A stretch of 64,000 nt of DNA, taken from Polytrichum commune (lineage: Eukaryota > Streptophyta > Polytrichopsida > Polytrichales > Polytrichaceae). The stretch lies in NCBI GenBank assembly GCA_950295325.1, contig OX485803.1, positions 7,564,001-7,628,000 on the forward strand, in the 5' to 3' direction. The position numbers were made by a program, and so were the translations under genes. A model generated the notes under the pieces. That model made no database searches. It was not told where the DNA came from and saw nothing but the letters and a program-made list of their open reading frames with translations. Of this stretch, positions 34,601-48,600 are shown piece by piece (the first letter of the stretch is position 1; each line of letters begins with the position of its first letter).

Positions 34601-37600
34601 ACATTTTTCAGCTTTTAATAAAGTTTCACCTGGTCTGTAAGTCCAAAGGTCAGAAGGCGCTTTGCAAGGCTTCTAGAATCGCTTGCTAATTTTTCCTCTT
34701 GTGTCTCAACAGGTCTTTTTGCCACCAGTTCAGGGTTTTCCATTGGTTGTCTCATGGACTGCAAGCAATAAGAAAATTAAAACAGTTTACCAACTCTTTC
34801 TTCATTATTGAGAGAAAAGAAAATCAGCTGAACTGTTCAATTCCACTATTCCTCATTACAACCTCATCTGGGACATTCAATTTCGAGATCAACAACAGAA
34901 TTCTGCAAACTAATTAAACGTTAGTCTAGTACTTCCATATTTTCTGGTTACTACCAGTATGCTATCAAAGCAAACTAGAACATTGCAGGAACTACAGGTC
35001 CTGTATGGAAAATAAAACTTACTTCAGTTAACAAGGATTCTAATCGATCTATCCTGAAAGCACCGTCCTGAAATCACAAATCACCAATTATGAACGCAAT
35101 GACATCAAAAAGCCGGAAGACATTGAGTAGAAACATTTTTTGCATGAGCTGCTTATGGTTTTGTGTCCAACTAATATAAAAGAATTATCGAAGTTATGTT
35201 GAAGTAGCAAAACAGAAGACATGCTTGACATAGTTTAAATAGAGGACGGAAAGTCCAATTACTTTATACACAAGTTCACGTAATGTAGAACGGAGCTTTG
35301 GTGATCTGTCAGTAAGAACTTTTCGAGCAATCCATGGATATGAGCTACTCAACACTTTATAATTCGGATCGCTACTTAATGCAATGCCTTCCAGCACCGT
35401 CAAACTGCACACAAAATTCGGATAAGAAAAATTAAAACCCAACAGGTTTGGTGATTTGCAGATCCGATGAATATTGTCCATGAAACATGTGAGAGGTATA
35501 GAAATGTAAACTTTAGAAATCTAGCTAAAAAATATCACTGTCTTGTCCAAGGCCCAGAAAGACATGCATTCACTTTTTGTGTACTGAGCAGCAGCAGAGA
35601 ATAGGGCCATTGACAAGTTTATGTAAAACTTACCTACGAATAACAAGGGAGAAATATGAAGGTATCCTGAACTTAAACCGGTACCTGTAAACACAGTTGT
35701 CGTGTAAGTATATGTAGACTAGAAATATAAAGCTTTCTTCACAAGCAATTACCAATAAATGTAGGAAATACCGATGCATGTTTAGTAAGAGGTCAGATTA
35801 CTTGCAAAAGCTTTAATTCTTTCATCTTTATTGCATGTAACCTGGACAAAAAAAGGACAAGGAATGCAAGAATTTCATACATGGTGACGCCTAACTTTCC
35901 AGACAAGTCTCCAAAGCTTATGTTTCGAACACCCTTGCTTACAGCCTCCTGAAACACACCTGAAATATCACCAAACACAATATCAGATATTTGTTCGATA
36001 CCAGAAGAGTTCTATCCCTTACACAGGTTAAGTGGGGTATAAAAGTTGAAATCCATCAACAAAGAAAGTCTCTTGGAAGACACATGTATAGTTGTCAAGT
36101 CATGCCTGTGAGGGCCTTTGACAGCTCTCCCATTTCTGCAGTTGGTGGAAGCAATCTGTGCACATTAGCAAACAATATGTAAGCAAGAAGTATTTCAAAA
36201 TTCAATTTGTACAGACTCCTACTTCTGGTGAATTCTTCCCAAAACAAAGAATTTTTGGAACCCAAAAGCTTGCATAAGTCTAAGTCCAGTTTGTACCCAA
36301 GAGTAACAAAGTCGGCAGCGAGTGCATCATATTCGCGATTGACAAGGTGAATTGAGGCCTCGATTAATCCATCCCTAAGATTCTCTTTCATTTCACCCAT
36401 CATTCCGAAATCTGTAAAACACAAACAAACCAAGCTTGGATGTCACATGCACAATCAATGTGCTAAAGTGGACAAGACATTAGTACACAAGGTTTCCATT
36501 TTAGTGATGAGATTGCATTTCCTTTTCATCAAATTATGCAATTAAGGCAGAAAGTTAAATACCTAAGTATGCTAATTTCCCATCTGGGGTACGCAATAAG
36601 TTGCCAGGGTGTGGATCAGCATGGTAGAATCCACTATCTAATAACTGTGTAAGTGAACAATAAACTCCAACCTGCAAAATGCTCAACATCACAAGCATGC
36701 ACCTGTGAAACTTCATAGGAGTGAAAGGTCGTACTCTAGAGAACAAGAAGGCTATGTAGAAGTCAATTCTTAAGTGTGTAACAATTGTCTACCGCATCTA
36801 TCTCATTGAAGTGGAACAAAAAATCCATTTTCATGCACAAGACTCTACATGACAACCCCAGTATAAGCGTGATTTTATGACATTCTCTGTAAACAGTCAT
36901 GGATTGTGTAACATAATTTTAGAGATGATGAATGTGAGCCCTGCCATTACCTCAACTAAGCGAAGGTCACTAACTTCAGACAAACGCTGCCCCTGCAGTC
37001 CAGCACTTCCAAATGTAAGCAACTCTTTCATGGACAATGTCTAGTACTAATACTGACCTGAAATATGTCATCGTGTATAATCAAAACTAAGAACACAAGA
37101 AATGTCCAAACCTACTCCAATACTATACTGTGTGAGAGAGTTAGAAAATGCACCTCAACCCACTCCATGACTAGAACGCGGCGACTAGTAAGCTCTGAAT
37201 ACATCTCGGGTATCACCACATCCGGTAGTTTTCCAAACAGTTTTCTGAAACCACATCCACATGAACTCAACACAAATTCCATATCCTCGCCTATATGAGG
37301 ACCGATGAGATTCAAACGTTTACTGCAAATCTCACAAAATTTCACCGTGATTGATATTCAAACTAGAAATCATCCAATCAACAGACCACAGTGCCCAACA
37401 AATGCAACCTCTAATACTTGTGCTTTCATGGATGTTTGGACTTCTATGAACTTTGAAATAAACTCAAAAGAGTGAGCTTCACACCTAAAACGAATACCGT
37501 TACGAGCTTCTGCTTGGTAGTCCATTTCCTGCCGATTACAGCATGCAACTGTAAGTAGTATGATTGTGATTGTTCAAAAGAAGTACAAAAGCCAAAGAAG

Positions 37601-40600
37601 AACACATACACCTCTTAGTCATATGTATACCCAGTAAACAGATTAAGATACGACGATCTCTGCACTGCAAGATGTTTTATTACCTCCAAAGCAAGGAGAA
37701 ATGAAGAAATTTGACAGAACGATTCTTACCTTAAACAGACTTGAAGCCCATTCGTCTACAACACCCTGCATCAGCCACAAATTATGCTCAGAACTCAAAC
37801 ATGGCCAAGGAACACATGTTCATCATTTATTGACAATTAAATCATATTCATTCCATGCTCAGAATGTAATTTTCAATGTCCTTGAGAATTTAAGAATTTG
37901 AACTTCAACCAATTTAATTCCACTTATAAATACATTGAGGCCTCATATCATCAAGACCTGAGCATGTTTCATGGTCCACTGGACAGGTAAACATCTTTGA
38001 TAGGATGGGTACAAAGAAAATGTTCTGGAATAAATAACATCGAATTTATGTGCAATTTTTGACATGGATCACTTGCAATAAAGAAGGTGGCAACAACCCC
38101 CGAAAACTTTGTAGATTTCGGCATGTAAATAGTATATCAGGTGAACTCATAAGAACTTTCACTTGCAAACTGGACAAGCTGTTTGTAAAATCAGATGGCC
38201 TAAAAATAGAGAGGATTAAAGATTACAATAGAGAAAGAGGATTAACTGGAAGATCTGTGTTGAGCCTTAACAAGGATCCAACATAACCAGCTAGTTTTCG
38301 CAAAAGAAAAAGATCTAGTGCCATAGCAGCACGAACTCCAGGCCTTTGAACTTTTACAGCTACTGGTTGACCATTTGGTCGCAACCGAGCCTGATACACC
38401 TGAAATAGCAGCAAACGATCCTTTCAGATCCAGAATTTCAATATCTCATTTTCCAGCAGAACACAAGAGATTCAAGTTGCAAAACTGAGGGGGCGTTTAC
38501 AAACAAATACTTGAGTGGTTGTGGTTGTGGTTGTGGTTGTGTTTCAGGCCCACTTTCAACCAGAACTACACTTGTTGCCTGGTTTTGACCTCAATTATCG
38601 CCCCTCTTATTTATACAAACCATGGAAAGTCTGTCTAAGAGTAATTGCCTCCTGCAAATACTCTCCCATGCTTGAGAATTGAAGTTCTCTCTTGGTGCCA
38701 CATAAAAACTATAAACAAAATACAACCAAAAGAAGGAAACTACAACCATAGCAACCACTCCCAACTACACCTTGTATCATAGTTGGGCAAGATGCGGTTG
38801 TGATATTTGTCATCAATACAACTTATCCCTCCATATCCCTCAAAAAAACCCCCAAAAAAGTAGACTACAAACATCAACGACTGAAACAGTGGTTGTGTGT
38901 AAATGCCCCTTCAAAAGTATTTGGTAAACATATACCATAGTGGCTAACTTTGTTTAAGCTACAAACAAATATATGAGAGAATCATTATTTGATGTCAAAA
39001 GAGCAAGCTGAGGATGGACTATGATCTTCCCAAGAATCAGAATCATGATGATTCAGTGAATGCAGAGCTCTAGTTTTCGTTTAATATACATACATGATTA
39101 TTAGTGTAACACATAATGTATCAGTTTTGGGTTCAATGACACCGTACCTGACCAAGAGACGCAGCAGCCACTGGTTGTGGAGAGATTTCTGTAAAGAGCT
39201 GCTCAACAGTTACCCCCAACTCTTGCTCAATGATATTTAAAGCAAGTTCAGTTGAAAAAGGAGCAATTCGGTCCTGTAGAAGTCCAAGTTCTGCCAAATA
39301 TTCCGGAGCAATTACATCCTGCCAACAACAATTACCGTTTTACAGTTGATGAGATCACACACCTCAGCTACAGAACGTTAAATATATCTGCAGGGAATGA
39401 AATCTTTGCTGTCAAAGAATTCATCAAATAAGACAGTGGGCAGCAGATGCTTACAGGGCGAGAGGAGACGGCTTGTGCAATTTTCACAAATGCCTGTCAC
39501 ATGCCATTTAAGAATTTATCAGAGTCCCGAGCACAAAATTCAGTTCTTTTAAAATATTAAAACATACAGTTCCATAAGAGACTAAAAGGAAGGGCTATTT
39601 GAGGGAATAGGAAGCCCCAACTACTGCAAAGAATTGTTGATGTGCAATCTTACTGAGGTCCTTTGACCCAGATAAAATCACATTCATGGTTTGTCCATTC
39701 TGAAAATAATTAGAAGACACGAAGAATCTTCATGCTTCATGGTTATTGGGATTTTCAATAAATGTCATCATCCATTGACAATGACTGGAAAAATGGCAGA
39801 TAGATTAGTGCTTACAGGACCAAGTTGAACAAGAGCTGCTCGCAGCTGTCCCGCCCTTTTCTGCACATGCACAATCAGTAGCTTCAGAACCTAATGATCC
39901 AACACCTGAACATGCCATACTTGACTAAAATTCTGCTCTGAATAAAAAAAATTGAATATCGAAACCTTTTCAAATGTAAATGGTGCAAGACACTGCAAGA
40001 TGTTTCGAAACTTGTCATGCAAGAGGTCTACACCACGTTAAAAATTCATGCTGACTATGCATAAACTTCTTCTGGAAGTGACATCATCTCACTTTGATTC
40101 CAGATTTTGAGGACTATAGTCGAAATTCAACATAGGAGCTGACTACATCGAGCTGTCCTATAGTCTAATCTCATGAACTCTAACGCGACTCCTGTCTTGT
40201 GCAATTCACTCGGCAGAATGGCAGCTTCTCAATAATAGTCCTCCAGAAATCACAAACGCTTCAAAGAGTTTCCCTCTTCATAATATCTCCTAGATTACAC
40301 GAAGCAATTATTCTAATTAGTGCTATAATATTCACCTACCCTCATTTCATTGTCGGCTTCTTACTTCCAAAGGACAGGGCTAATTTGCTTCGAAGATTGT
40401 GTCAAGAGATGTATTGAAAGCACTATGCACTCCTAAATTGAATACATGTCTGTCTTGAGTGCTCGTACTTAACACTTCCTCGATAGGTAATGAAAACATA
40501 ATCCTTATGATGAGTTTAGGTCCAGTTGTATTAATATACTCCATTCAACATCCACTGGTGAAGTAAATGGGACCTATGTACTGGCAGCTCATTACCGCCA

Positions 40601-41416
40601 TTCTGTACAAAAGCATACGATCTATTTTTTAATTTCCAATTTTCCACCAACGAAAAGAAGTGAAAAAAATGTATGGAATTCCATGGCCTCCAAAAGATGT
40701 AAGTAACGAAGCATATCAAGTCTACATTGACATATTGGAAATGAAGACAAGTAAAAATGTAGCAGAATATTTGGAGGAAAGGATTCTCCAAACATGGCAC
40801 ACATATTCCTCCCTTCCTAAACATCAAGGGAGGAATATATACAAAACCTATAGCAGATTCTGGAAATTCGAGCCCATTTCTAGTTCCCAAAATGCTTAAA
40901 GGGGGATTCATTTTTAAGAATCATATTGCACATAATGTTCCGACATTCACATTATAGATTTATTCCAAGAGCCATAAAATTCCCACATACCTTGAAATTG
41001 GTGTCTGACCTTCCCAACAAAACATCGATGTACCGAACGGCAGCCCACCATCCAAGAGTGCCCGCAATCTGGATTAGCCTTCTGGCCAATAGAAAGGGTC
41101 GGCGCTTAAAAACGGCTGCAATCTTTTCAGCATTGTACTCGTCCAACTGATCTGCTTCTTCCAGGGATGCCTCGGCTATGTATCCAGAGTATTGCGAAAA
41201 TGTGTCCGGTTGCGTCACCCCCTTCTCCCATGGGTCCACCCTGTCCGCTTGGCATGTAACTTGGAAATTGTTTCTGCTACGGGAGCTAGACAGGGCTAAT
41301 CTTTGCGCAAAATTGGTAGGTAGAGCTCGTACGACAGAATTTTTTATGCTAATCCGAGAGTGTTGCTTCAGGTCGTGGATTGCCGACGTTGCTAGCATAG
41401 CTTGAATTGTCGCCAT
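31610..41416 (-). CDS. ABC1K5: ABC1K5-like atypical kinase (UbiB/AarF/ADCK family), plastid type, 21 exons
   Basis: ABC1 kinases are atypical protein-kinase-like ATPases; plant plastid members act in prenylquinone and lipid metabolism. Exons: 41416-40991, 39860-39816, 39493-39455, 39318-39148, 38399-38247, 37765-37730, 37528-37485, 37244-37154, 36992-36951, 36671-36563, 36411-36297, 36155-36106, 35959-35881, 35684-35634, 35404-35263, 35067-35023, 34758-34630, 34220-34179, 33879-33619, 32900-32547, 31768-31610; 860 aa. The first 60 or so residues are rich in S/R/A with few acids, like a plastid transit peptide. Motifs: KIAQ (161-164, the KxGQ motif), Ala-rich loop AAASLGQ (221-227), Lys243 in VAVKVQ, E291-M-D293, HADPHPGN with Asp368 and Asn373, D386-F-G. 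Middle and C-terminal blocks ([25 protein letters not shown]) match ABC1K5 (At1g71810 type) best. Exon 20 adds a 118-residue low-complexity insert; the intron after exon 12 is GC-AG. Confidence 0.93.
31880..32300. mobile_element. Foldback MITE in ABC1K5 last intron
   Basis: Contains the family words cttggatgtagtgt, a central caatg.accgatatagaatgtt, ctccaagcatgca and, at the right, aactcccgaccaaaagtcatgttgagtta. The same series occurs in PPO2 introns at 47430-47775 and 52470-52860. Ends include gttgagtta/ctcaac-type inverted words. Non-coding. Confidence 0.55.
32935..33180. mobile_element. Tourist-like MITE, probably truncated, in ABC1K5 intron 19
   Basis: The left end GAGCAACTCCTGTGATCACTG and the following taaaatgattctctc match the inverted right end of the element at 44735-45065 (GAGCAAGTCCTTTAGTCACTG). 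The inner phrase gggcaataaggat.aaa.atatat is shared by both and by a stretch at about 46700 in PPO2. A matching right end was not found here. Confidence 0.5.
38488..38910. mobile_element. MITE in ABC1K5 intron 4
   Basis: Left end AGGGGGCGTTTACAAACAAA and right end (inward) AGGGGCATTTACACACAACC are inverted repeats, the same family as 48032-48482. Just inside the left end a ggttgt-type hexamer is repeated about five times (38515-38540). The flanking trinucleotides differ (ctg and tca), so the target duplication is lost or the ends are misplaced by a base or more. Confidence 0.65.
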
Positions 41417-43334
41417 TGTGAGTCACCAGAACTGGGCGCCACTGAGATTGAGCGCCCTTTCCTCAATAGCAGAGAATCTCAATCTGAAGAAGAACGTCGA
41501 ATTCAACAGAGCTCCGACGATGAATATGAATTTGAACGAAATGAATGGATATACTTCATCCTCACGGCACTGACCAGCCACAATATTCAATCAATGAAAT
41601 CACCCCAGATTGCGAACCCACAAGCTGAATGCTTAAGAATTTTGGTGCTTTCCTCTTAAAATCCTCAAATCTCAATTGCAGGACACAATTGCTTGCTCAC
41701 ACTCCACTTCACCTCACACTCACGCATACCTCAGATAAGAAATGTTCACGTCCCGGACACAAAATTTATATCCAAATTCACGAGTAACAGCAGGATATGG
41801 CGGGAGGGGTTTTCGAGGAAATGGATTTTTGACACTACGAGAAATGTTGAGCAAGATTGCGGGCTTCCTCCCGCACACGTTCGGAAGTAGTGAATGTCAT
41901 GCACAAGAGGAGCGGCTCTCCTCTTTGGGTGCTGGCAACCTCCTCACCCAGAACTTGGTGAACCTTTGCGAACCTTTGGGGAACATCGGAAACACAAGAG
42001 AACCCATTGCGAACGTGGCACCTAATTGCACTCAAACATGGGCTACTGTAGTAATAAATGTACCATTGGTGTAGTATGGATCGCTCAGATATAATTGAAT
42101 TGTTAATGTCTGCCACCTCATTATCAATATCAATTTCCTGTGTTTATATCTGGTTCAACCTCCCTATTTCGTTCCACACAGAAAATAAGTCTGCTTGTCT
42201 GGAAGAGCTCTGCCACGTGTCCTTCTCGCATTGGTCGGGACATGATTCAATCCCACATGGAAATTGTTTTCCCCCACTTAGCCCAGCTTTAATTGACAGT
42301 CTCAATAACAATGGCATGTTTTTAAATCATATCCAACCTACATAAAATGAGCCTTTAACTCTCCACTAGGGGAGCCCATTGATGTTGGATTGTTAGGTGA
42401 GAATCATCATTAAATTAATCTTATTGTGCGTGAGGGTCTTTTATTAAATGAAGGTGTTGTTCCCTTTTAGGGTTTTAAGGATCATTACTTACATTGCCTC
42501 ATTGAGCAAATAAATCCCCGATTAGCCATTATGAACGGTCAAAGGTTGGTGCTCTTCTTGAAGCGTTCATGCATCCTTTCTTACACCGCTATTACGAATG
42601 GCCAAAGTGGTGCTATTTTGTACTTTATGCCGCATATGATTACTTGTTTTTAACAATGACTTACTTATGGCATTGCTGCACTCACTTGTTGATGGGATAA
42701 GGATGAAAAATAAGTGTCGCCAAAAGGAAGGTGTTACTTTAAGGCACTGCTAATTCATATTGGATATCAAGAATTGCAATATGAATTGAAGATTTCATAT
42801 CAAGATTTGTTTATATAAGTAAACTACATACATGGATATGTGCAATCAGGTTGACCCATGCTAATTTATTGAAATTGCACACTATTTTATATATTTATCG
42901 TCACAATAACAAAGAATACACAAAAAAATCATACAATGGATTCTATACGATCGAATTAACAAAGCCATGAGTTTCTATGATTTGGTTTTGACCCAAAGTA
43001 ATTTGCATGGGTACATAGTCAACCTAATTGCACTTATCAGTGTAGATTCTAGAATGTGCGCTACTCTTCACAGTTTGATCAAGCTACACCAATATAATGA
43101 TCGTTAGAGTGTCATGCTTTTGTTTAGATACTCAATGCAACAAATAAAATGTACACATCAATGCAATTTTTGTGGTAAGCTCATTTTTAATTGCCTACTA
43201 CAAAAGAAAATAAGTGAAAGTAGCCCATGGCAGTGGTAAGGCTAACCATTGTAATATTGATACTGACATCTTAGATCACATTCTGAGCTTCACATGATGG
43301 ACTTGGATATCAGGCCCGCACATAAGAGTACTCA
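41417..43334. other. Upstream region of ABC1K5 and intergenic DNA
   Basis: Holds the ABC1K5 promoter. A run of plus-strand frames just outside the ATG has no family resemblance. Around 42930-43060 words such as gcatgggtacatagtcaacctaattgcac resemble 55.7-55.9 kb, pointing to an old dispersed repeat. Nothing else recognised. Confidence 0.45.
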
Positions 43335-43680
43335 GGGCCACTTCATACACAAGCCAAGAGCCGTGACCATGAAATAGTGAGAGCCCAAAAGAAAGTGTCC
43401 AAAGACCGTCCCAAGACACCTCCAAAATCACATAGTGTGGTCACGGACCCTCAAGTGTAGTGTGAAGTCATCTGTGACAGCGCACTCAACCTAATACTAT
43501 TTCAATGAAGTTCTATTCATACAGGTCCTCACACATGATAAAATAAAATAAATCAACAGTTGTGAGCATTTGGAGTGCCATGGTCTCCTGGTTTTGTGTT
43601 AGACCTGCCTCCAAGAGATGGTTTTTGAAGTTAATCCACGTGACCATGAAACATGACGCATTCATTTGATGTCACTAGGG
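43335..43680. mobile_element. Tourist-like MITE, right end truncated
   Basis: Left end GGGCCACTTCATACACAAGCC and interior (cctccaaaatcacatagtgtgg, cctcaagtgtagtgtgaagtc) match the complete copy at 54281-54778 in order up to the phrase atttgatg, after which the sequence diverges. The right terminal repeat is missing. Confidence 0.7.
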
Positions 43681-44734
43681 TCTCAACCGACTATGCCCCA
43701 AAAACCTGCCCAGACACCGGAACAAACACCATTGGCAGTTGAAAAGGGGATTGGTAAAAAGCCAGGTAAATTTTTGACAAGTGGCAATGCAGAAGGGCAC
43801 TGGCAGGTGGCACGTCGAGGCCCAGAAAGAGAGATGCAGTGGATAGAAGGGAGTCGTGAAATAGCTCACGGGAGCTCGACAACTCACTTGCCATAAAATA
43901 TCGTTTCTTCAATTCCAATTGGCTTCACTCCACTCTGCTTTTCCAACAATCCCTTCGTGGGAGCAGAGCAGGCCCAATGGAAGTTTAGCAGTACAATGCC
44001 ATTGAACACGATTGCTTTTCTCCAGTGAAATAAGTCCATAACATACTGATAAGGTATGTCGGTGTTCTTCGGTTCGTTTGTCCATCTCCAACTCCTCATG
44101 AGTAGCTAGCATAACACAATGAGGTTTTGTGTTGCATTAGCAAATCTTCAATGAAAGCATCCGTAACAGCTGGTTCGAAAATCGGACTTCTCCTTGTTTA
44201 GTTATGGTTAGTGGAAATGAATGTTTGTTTAATTTCGTAATTGATTACATAGCTCCTTCCATTTGTGTTCACTATCGAACGTGGAGTAGTCGGTGAAATT
44301 TGAAGAAGTAATCCAATCCAACATAAACATCGTGATATAGGTGTCTGGTTAAGAAAAATAATTAAATAACACCCGCATATCTTACGATAAAGAGATGTCA
44401 AGTTTCATGGGAACTTTGTTACAACATTGAAATTAAAGCTGTCATTTTCTATAATCACAAGATGTTTATTCTTGGCCCTTGATCCAATTATTCTCTAACC
44501 CGGAGTAAGTGGCAAATGGAGTTTAGCGTGTCACGTGATTATTTGTGACCAAACTAGTGCATTTATTATCTTTTGGATGAAAAGGGTGGAACATTCGCAC
44601 ACTCAAAAGAGAGTAGGATAAGTTTCCTCATGTGGAGATTGAAAGGTCAAGAAAAATCATCCAATATCCTCAAACTTTTATGTGCTCAGATAATTAGTTC
44701 TTCAGCAGTTTGAGTAAGGAATGTGGTTCACTTA
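43681..44734. other. Intergenic DNA between ABC1K5 and PPO2
   Basis: No supported gene. Overlapping open frames at 43666-44112 on both strands have no family resemblance. The 44160-44420 stretch carries words also present near 2.1 and 55.5 kb. Confidence 0.4.
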
Positions 44735-45065
44735 GAGTGTCTCCAACAATCACTGCAAACTAAGAGCCCAAATTTCTAGGTTTTTCTTGGAACAAAGCTC
44801 CAAACTCGTCCCACCTACAAAGCCCAAATGATATCCAAATGCTTATTGCACGCTGATTTTTGAAAGAGACCCCCCTCTGAACCCCTACCCAACCTCGGAA
44901 ATCTACTGACTTGCACAGGGTCCTGTCTCTCAGAAATCGATGGGCAATGAGGATTTATAAATATGTATCGACTTTCTGGCTGGGATGAACATGCAGTATT
45001 GGCCCAGAAAACATTGAAAGCCAGTTAATGAGAAAATCGTTTTACAGTGACTAAAGGACTTGCTC
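44735..45065. mobile_element. Tourist-like MITE downstream of PPO2
   Basis: Left end GAGTGTCTCCAACAATCACTG and right end (inward) GAGCAAGTCCTTTAGTCACTG form the inverted repeat; TTA flanks both (44732-44734 and 45066-45068). 331 bp, non-coding. Related pieces lie in ABC1K5 intron 19 and PPO2 intron 17. Confidence 0.75.
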
Positions 45066-45641
45066 TTAGTGTGATAGCAGGTGTCACTGTGACATGGATT
45101 AAAAGCTAAATGGGATAAGAGAAGGGGACCACAGATACAAGAACCAAGGATTACAAAATGGGAATGATAGGCCGATTTCCTCCATAAAGGTTGTTCTCAC
45201 AAAGGCAGTCGAGGTGTTTACTTTAAACTAATTTGGGAACTCTCACAGTTTAGTGAACATTTTGTTGATCGAAGGCAGATGATGAATTATCCTGGAACTC
45301 TAGCATTCCTTCCTTCTAATGTACCTTTTCAGACATGGTCTGCCTTTCACTTTGCAGGTTTAATCTGGATTCCACTTCATTAAGGTGTCAAATTGAATAA
45401 GAGCTCTACAACACTGTACATAATGCAAGAAGTAGATAATCACATTTAGCATCTGGTTCTCATTTCCACTCTTTGGTCGAGGTAGCAAAACATGAGTAAA
45501 ACCTCCGAGCTACAAATAATACCAGGGACCAAAAATTTATCGTCACCAAAGCAGATGCGGATGGATAACAATCCACACAAATACTCTTCTGTTATCTGCA
45601 TCAACTAACTACCTAGGCAGGTGACAAAACACGTCAGCACC

Positions 45642-48600
45642 TCAGCTACTTAACGAAGACGAATTGGTATCAGCAATGGCCATGGTGTAGATTTTCCGGC
45701 CACCTGAGTCCTTCAGCATGGACAAGATCTGTCCAGATGTCTTGTAACCATTGGCAAGTGACTTGCCTACGGACAAACCGCCCCTATGGTTCCCTGAACA
45801 CATGACAAACAAGAGAACAAGAATAGTCAGGGTGGCTTGCCTCTGGCGTCCAAGACCAAAGAAACTCCAAAATAGAGCAAGTTGGAACCAAGGAGTTTAC
45901 ACAAGGGTCTAGGTCCAAGGTATAAGAAATGAAGTGATGCTAACGTGGCATCACTTTCCAGCCAAATCTCAACAGTCCCCACCCAAGAAAATACTCCTAG
46001 TTTGAGAAACCAATCTTCAAGCTTGGTCCAATCTTGAGACTGGAAAAGTAAGGTCCAGTAAGAGGGTGTTTTGGACCCCAACTTTCTTAGACACAGACCC
46101 TAATGTAAACCCACGCTTAGTGCTATCTGCAAGGTCTCCAGGTCCAACTCCAGGCGTGTTGATTAAATGGTGAGTTTAAGAGCTTATGAATAAAGTCACC
46201 CAGGTTTATATTAAGACTTAGATTAACATGCTAAAAGAGAGGGGCTGGGTCATAAGAAATATGCTTCTTTGCTTGTCATATAGGATCAGTGGCCCAAACT
46301 AGCCATGCACATATTGAGCCGGAATTCAAGGTGGTGGGTTCCATGGGTCAGACCTTGTTTTAGATCTTAAAGTTCTCTGAAGGTTTCTTGGATTGTAAGA
46401 GGTCCAAGGAGTTTCCCCCAGCTTTCAAAATTAGGCTCTGACATAAGATGCTCTAACAAGCTCTTCATAGAAAAGTCCCTAGGAGGCACCAAACTCTTAG
46501 TTTGGTCCCTCTGAGGAACTTTGTGAATAACTCTAATAATGATGTGCATGACTGCTCTACATGAGCTGAGACTGGAGGGAGTAAACTTACCCAGTGTGGC
46601 TATATGTTTCCAAACCCTTAGTGAGAACTGATCATTGAGAGAGAGGTAGAATTCAGGGTCAAAGCACTTTAGAGGGCCATCGTCTCTCTCAATAAATGAT
46701 GGGCAATAAAGAGTAATAAAATATATGGACTCTATGTGTGAGATGAGCATGCAGCATGAATCATTTGAGTCACCCTAGGAGTTGCTCTAAGGTTATCACT
46801 TTCTAAATCTACTGATGCTATTACTTTGGCCGACTTACATGCATCCCCTTCACAAATATGAAATTCAATGTTGTCTGATATTGGGTTGATAGTCACACTT
46901 GCTTTTGATGGACATGGAACTGCTATATACTGACCCCAAAAGGGAAGACTTAGTGCCAAGAATGTCCGTGTAAATACCAGAATAAAAGAGCCCAGGGAGA
47001 TCGCTCTCCATAGACTCCAAAGATTTCAGGAACGCATCGTATCCCAACCCATACTGTGGAAATGCTTGCTCCCAGTAGAGGTGCCTGCAAAAATGTCCAG
47101 GTACGGGAATAAGAAAAGTGACTCAGGAACACATACATCAAAACATACTCTTAAGGGAGGTCACATTTCATACAGTTGGAATCCCACTTATGTTTTGGTG
47201 GCATCTTGCTTAAAATATAAGGCATCAGAAAATTTTGTTAATAAAGGCTGATGAGAACGTAACATTTTACGTACTTTGTAGCAACTGGAGGACCTTGGAC
47301 ACCGACAAGCTTCCGTAAATCTGTCATTGCCACTTCTTTCAACTCCTCACTGCCAGGTCAACATCAAGTCAGTGGAAATTCAACAACATTTCAGGGATAA
47401 TAGACTTCTCCTTTCACTCCATTAGACTTTCTGTTTAGAATTAGTGACCTAAGCTTTTTGATTGGTTGTTATGCATACAAAATTAATAAATTCCTTTCCA
47501 CTTTGGTGAATGCTTGGAGGTAGTATGTGAATTGGAATGAAGAGGAACTTAGTTTGGTTCACTGAAGGCCAAACTCGATTAAACACCTCTTGGGACGGCA
47601 AAATAAGTTTGGCTCACAATGATTTGATATAGAATGTTCCTCATTCAGACATCCCCACTACCTCCAAGCATGCACCAGAAAACTTACCAAACTGGAAGAT
47701 ATTGTGTGTAAACCACCCAACTCCTGACAAAAAGTCCCGTTGAGTTAAAAGATACTCAAATAGTTGGCATGGCTTAAGAGTATTTTTGAGGAGATAAGGT
47801 TGAAACTTACAAGGGAGCAGATGCTAATGCTCTGCTGCGACTACCTCCAATGAAAGTAGTGAAAACCACTTGACCAGGTGGTGCACGGTCTGGAAACATG
47901 AATGAAGAAAACAATGTACCTGTAGCATAGATCATGACATGAAGATAATAATGTAACTATAACGCCCCCATATTTAATAAAAAGACATAATGTAGACCTT
48001 ATATTGACATATTGCGTTGGCATTTCTCTCAAGGTGCATTTACAAACAACCACCGTATTGGTGGTTAATGGTTGAAATTTACTTTCTATGTTTGAAGAAT
48101 AAAGGGTGAAAAGGTGCATTGATGAAAAACACAACTACTCTGATTTGCCTAACTACAATACAAGGTGTAGTTGGGATTAGTTGAGATAGTTTGTTGTTTA
48201 CTTTCTTTGGCTTTATTTTTTTCGTAATTACTATGTGGCACCATGAGAGAACTTCAAGGCAAAAGCATTGGCAAGCACAGGATGCAGTTGCTCTTAGACA
48301 AACTTTCTACTAGAAACCAGAAATTGTTTATCGGATTGCACCAATTGGAGAAGATTATTGAGGTCAGGTCCACTCTGCAACTACAAGAGTTGTTGTGTGT
48401 AAACGGAAAAAAATTGTTGTTCTGGTTGAAAGTGACCTGAACCACAACTCAACCACCATGGTAGTTGTGTGTAAATGCACCTTCAAAAGCATTGCTTTGT
48501 AGAAGCATTCTGGATGCACAGTGTGCACATACCTGTCTGATTGGATTATCAAATACCTTATCTTAGGACCCAATCTGGATGACATCAAGGATATGCAAAC

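Noticed and set aside
41402-41659. Plus-strand frame of 85 codons opposite the ABC1K5 start
   Set aside because: No family resemblance and overlaps the ABC1K5 first exon and promoter on the other strand.
43666-44112. Several overlapping frames between ABC1K5 and PPO2
   Set aside because: Open on both strands without any recognisable motif or splice context.
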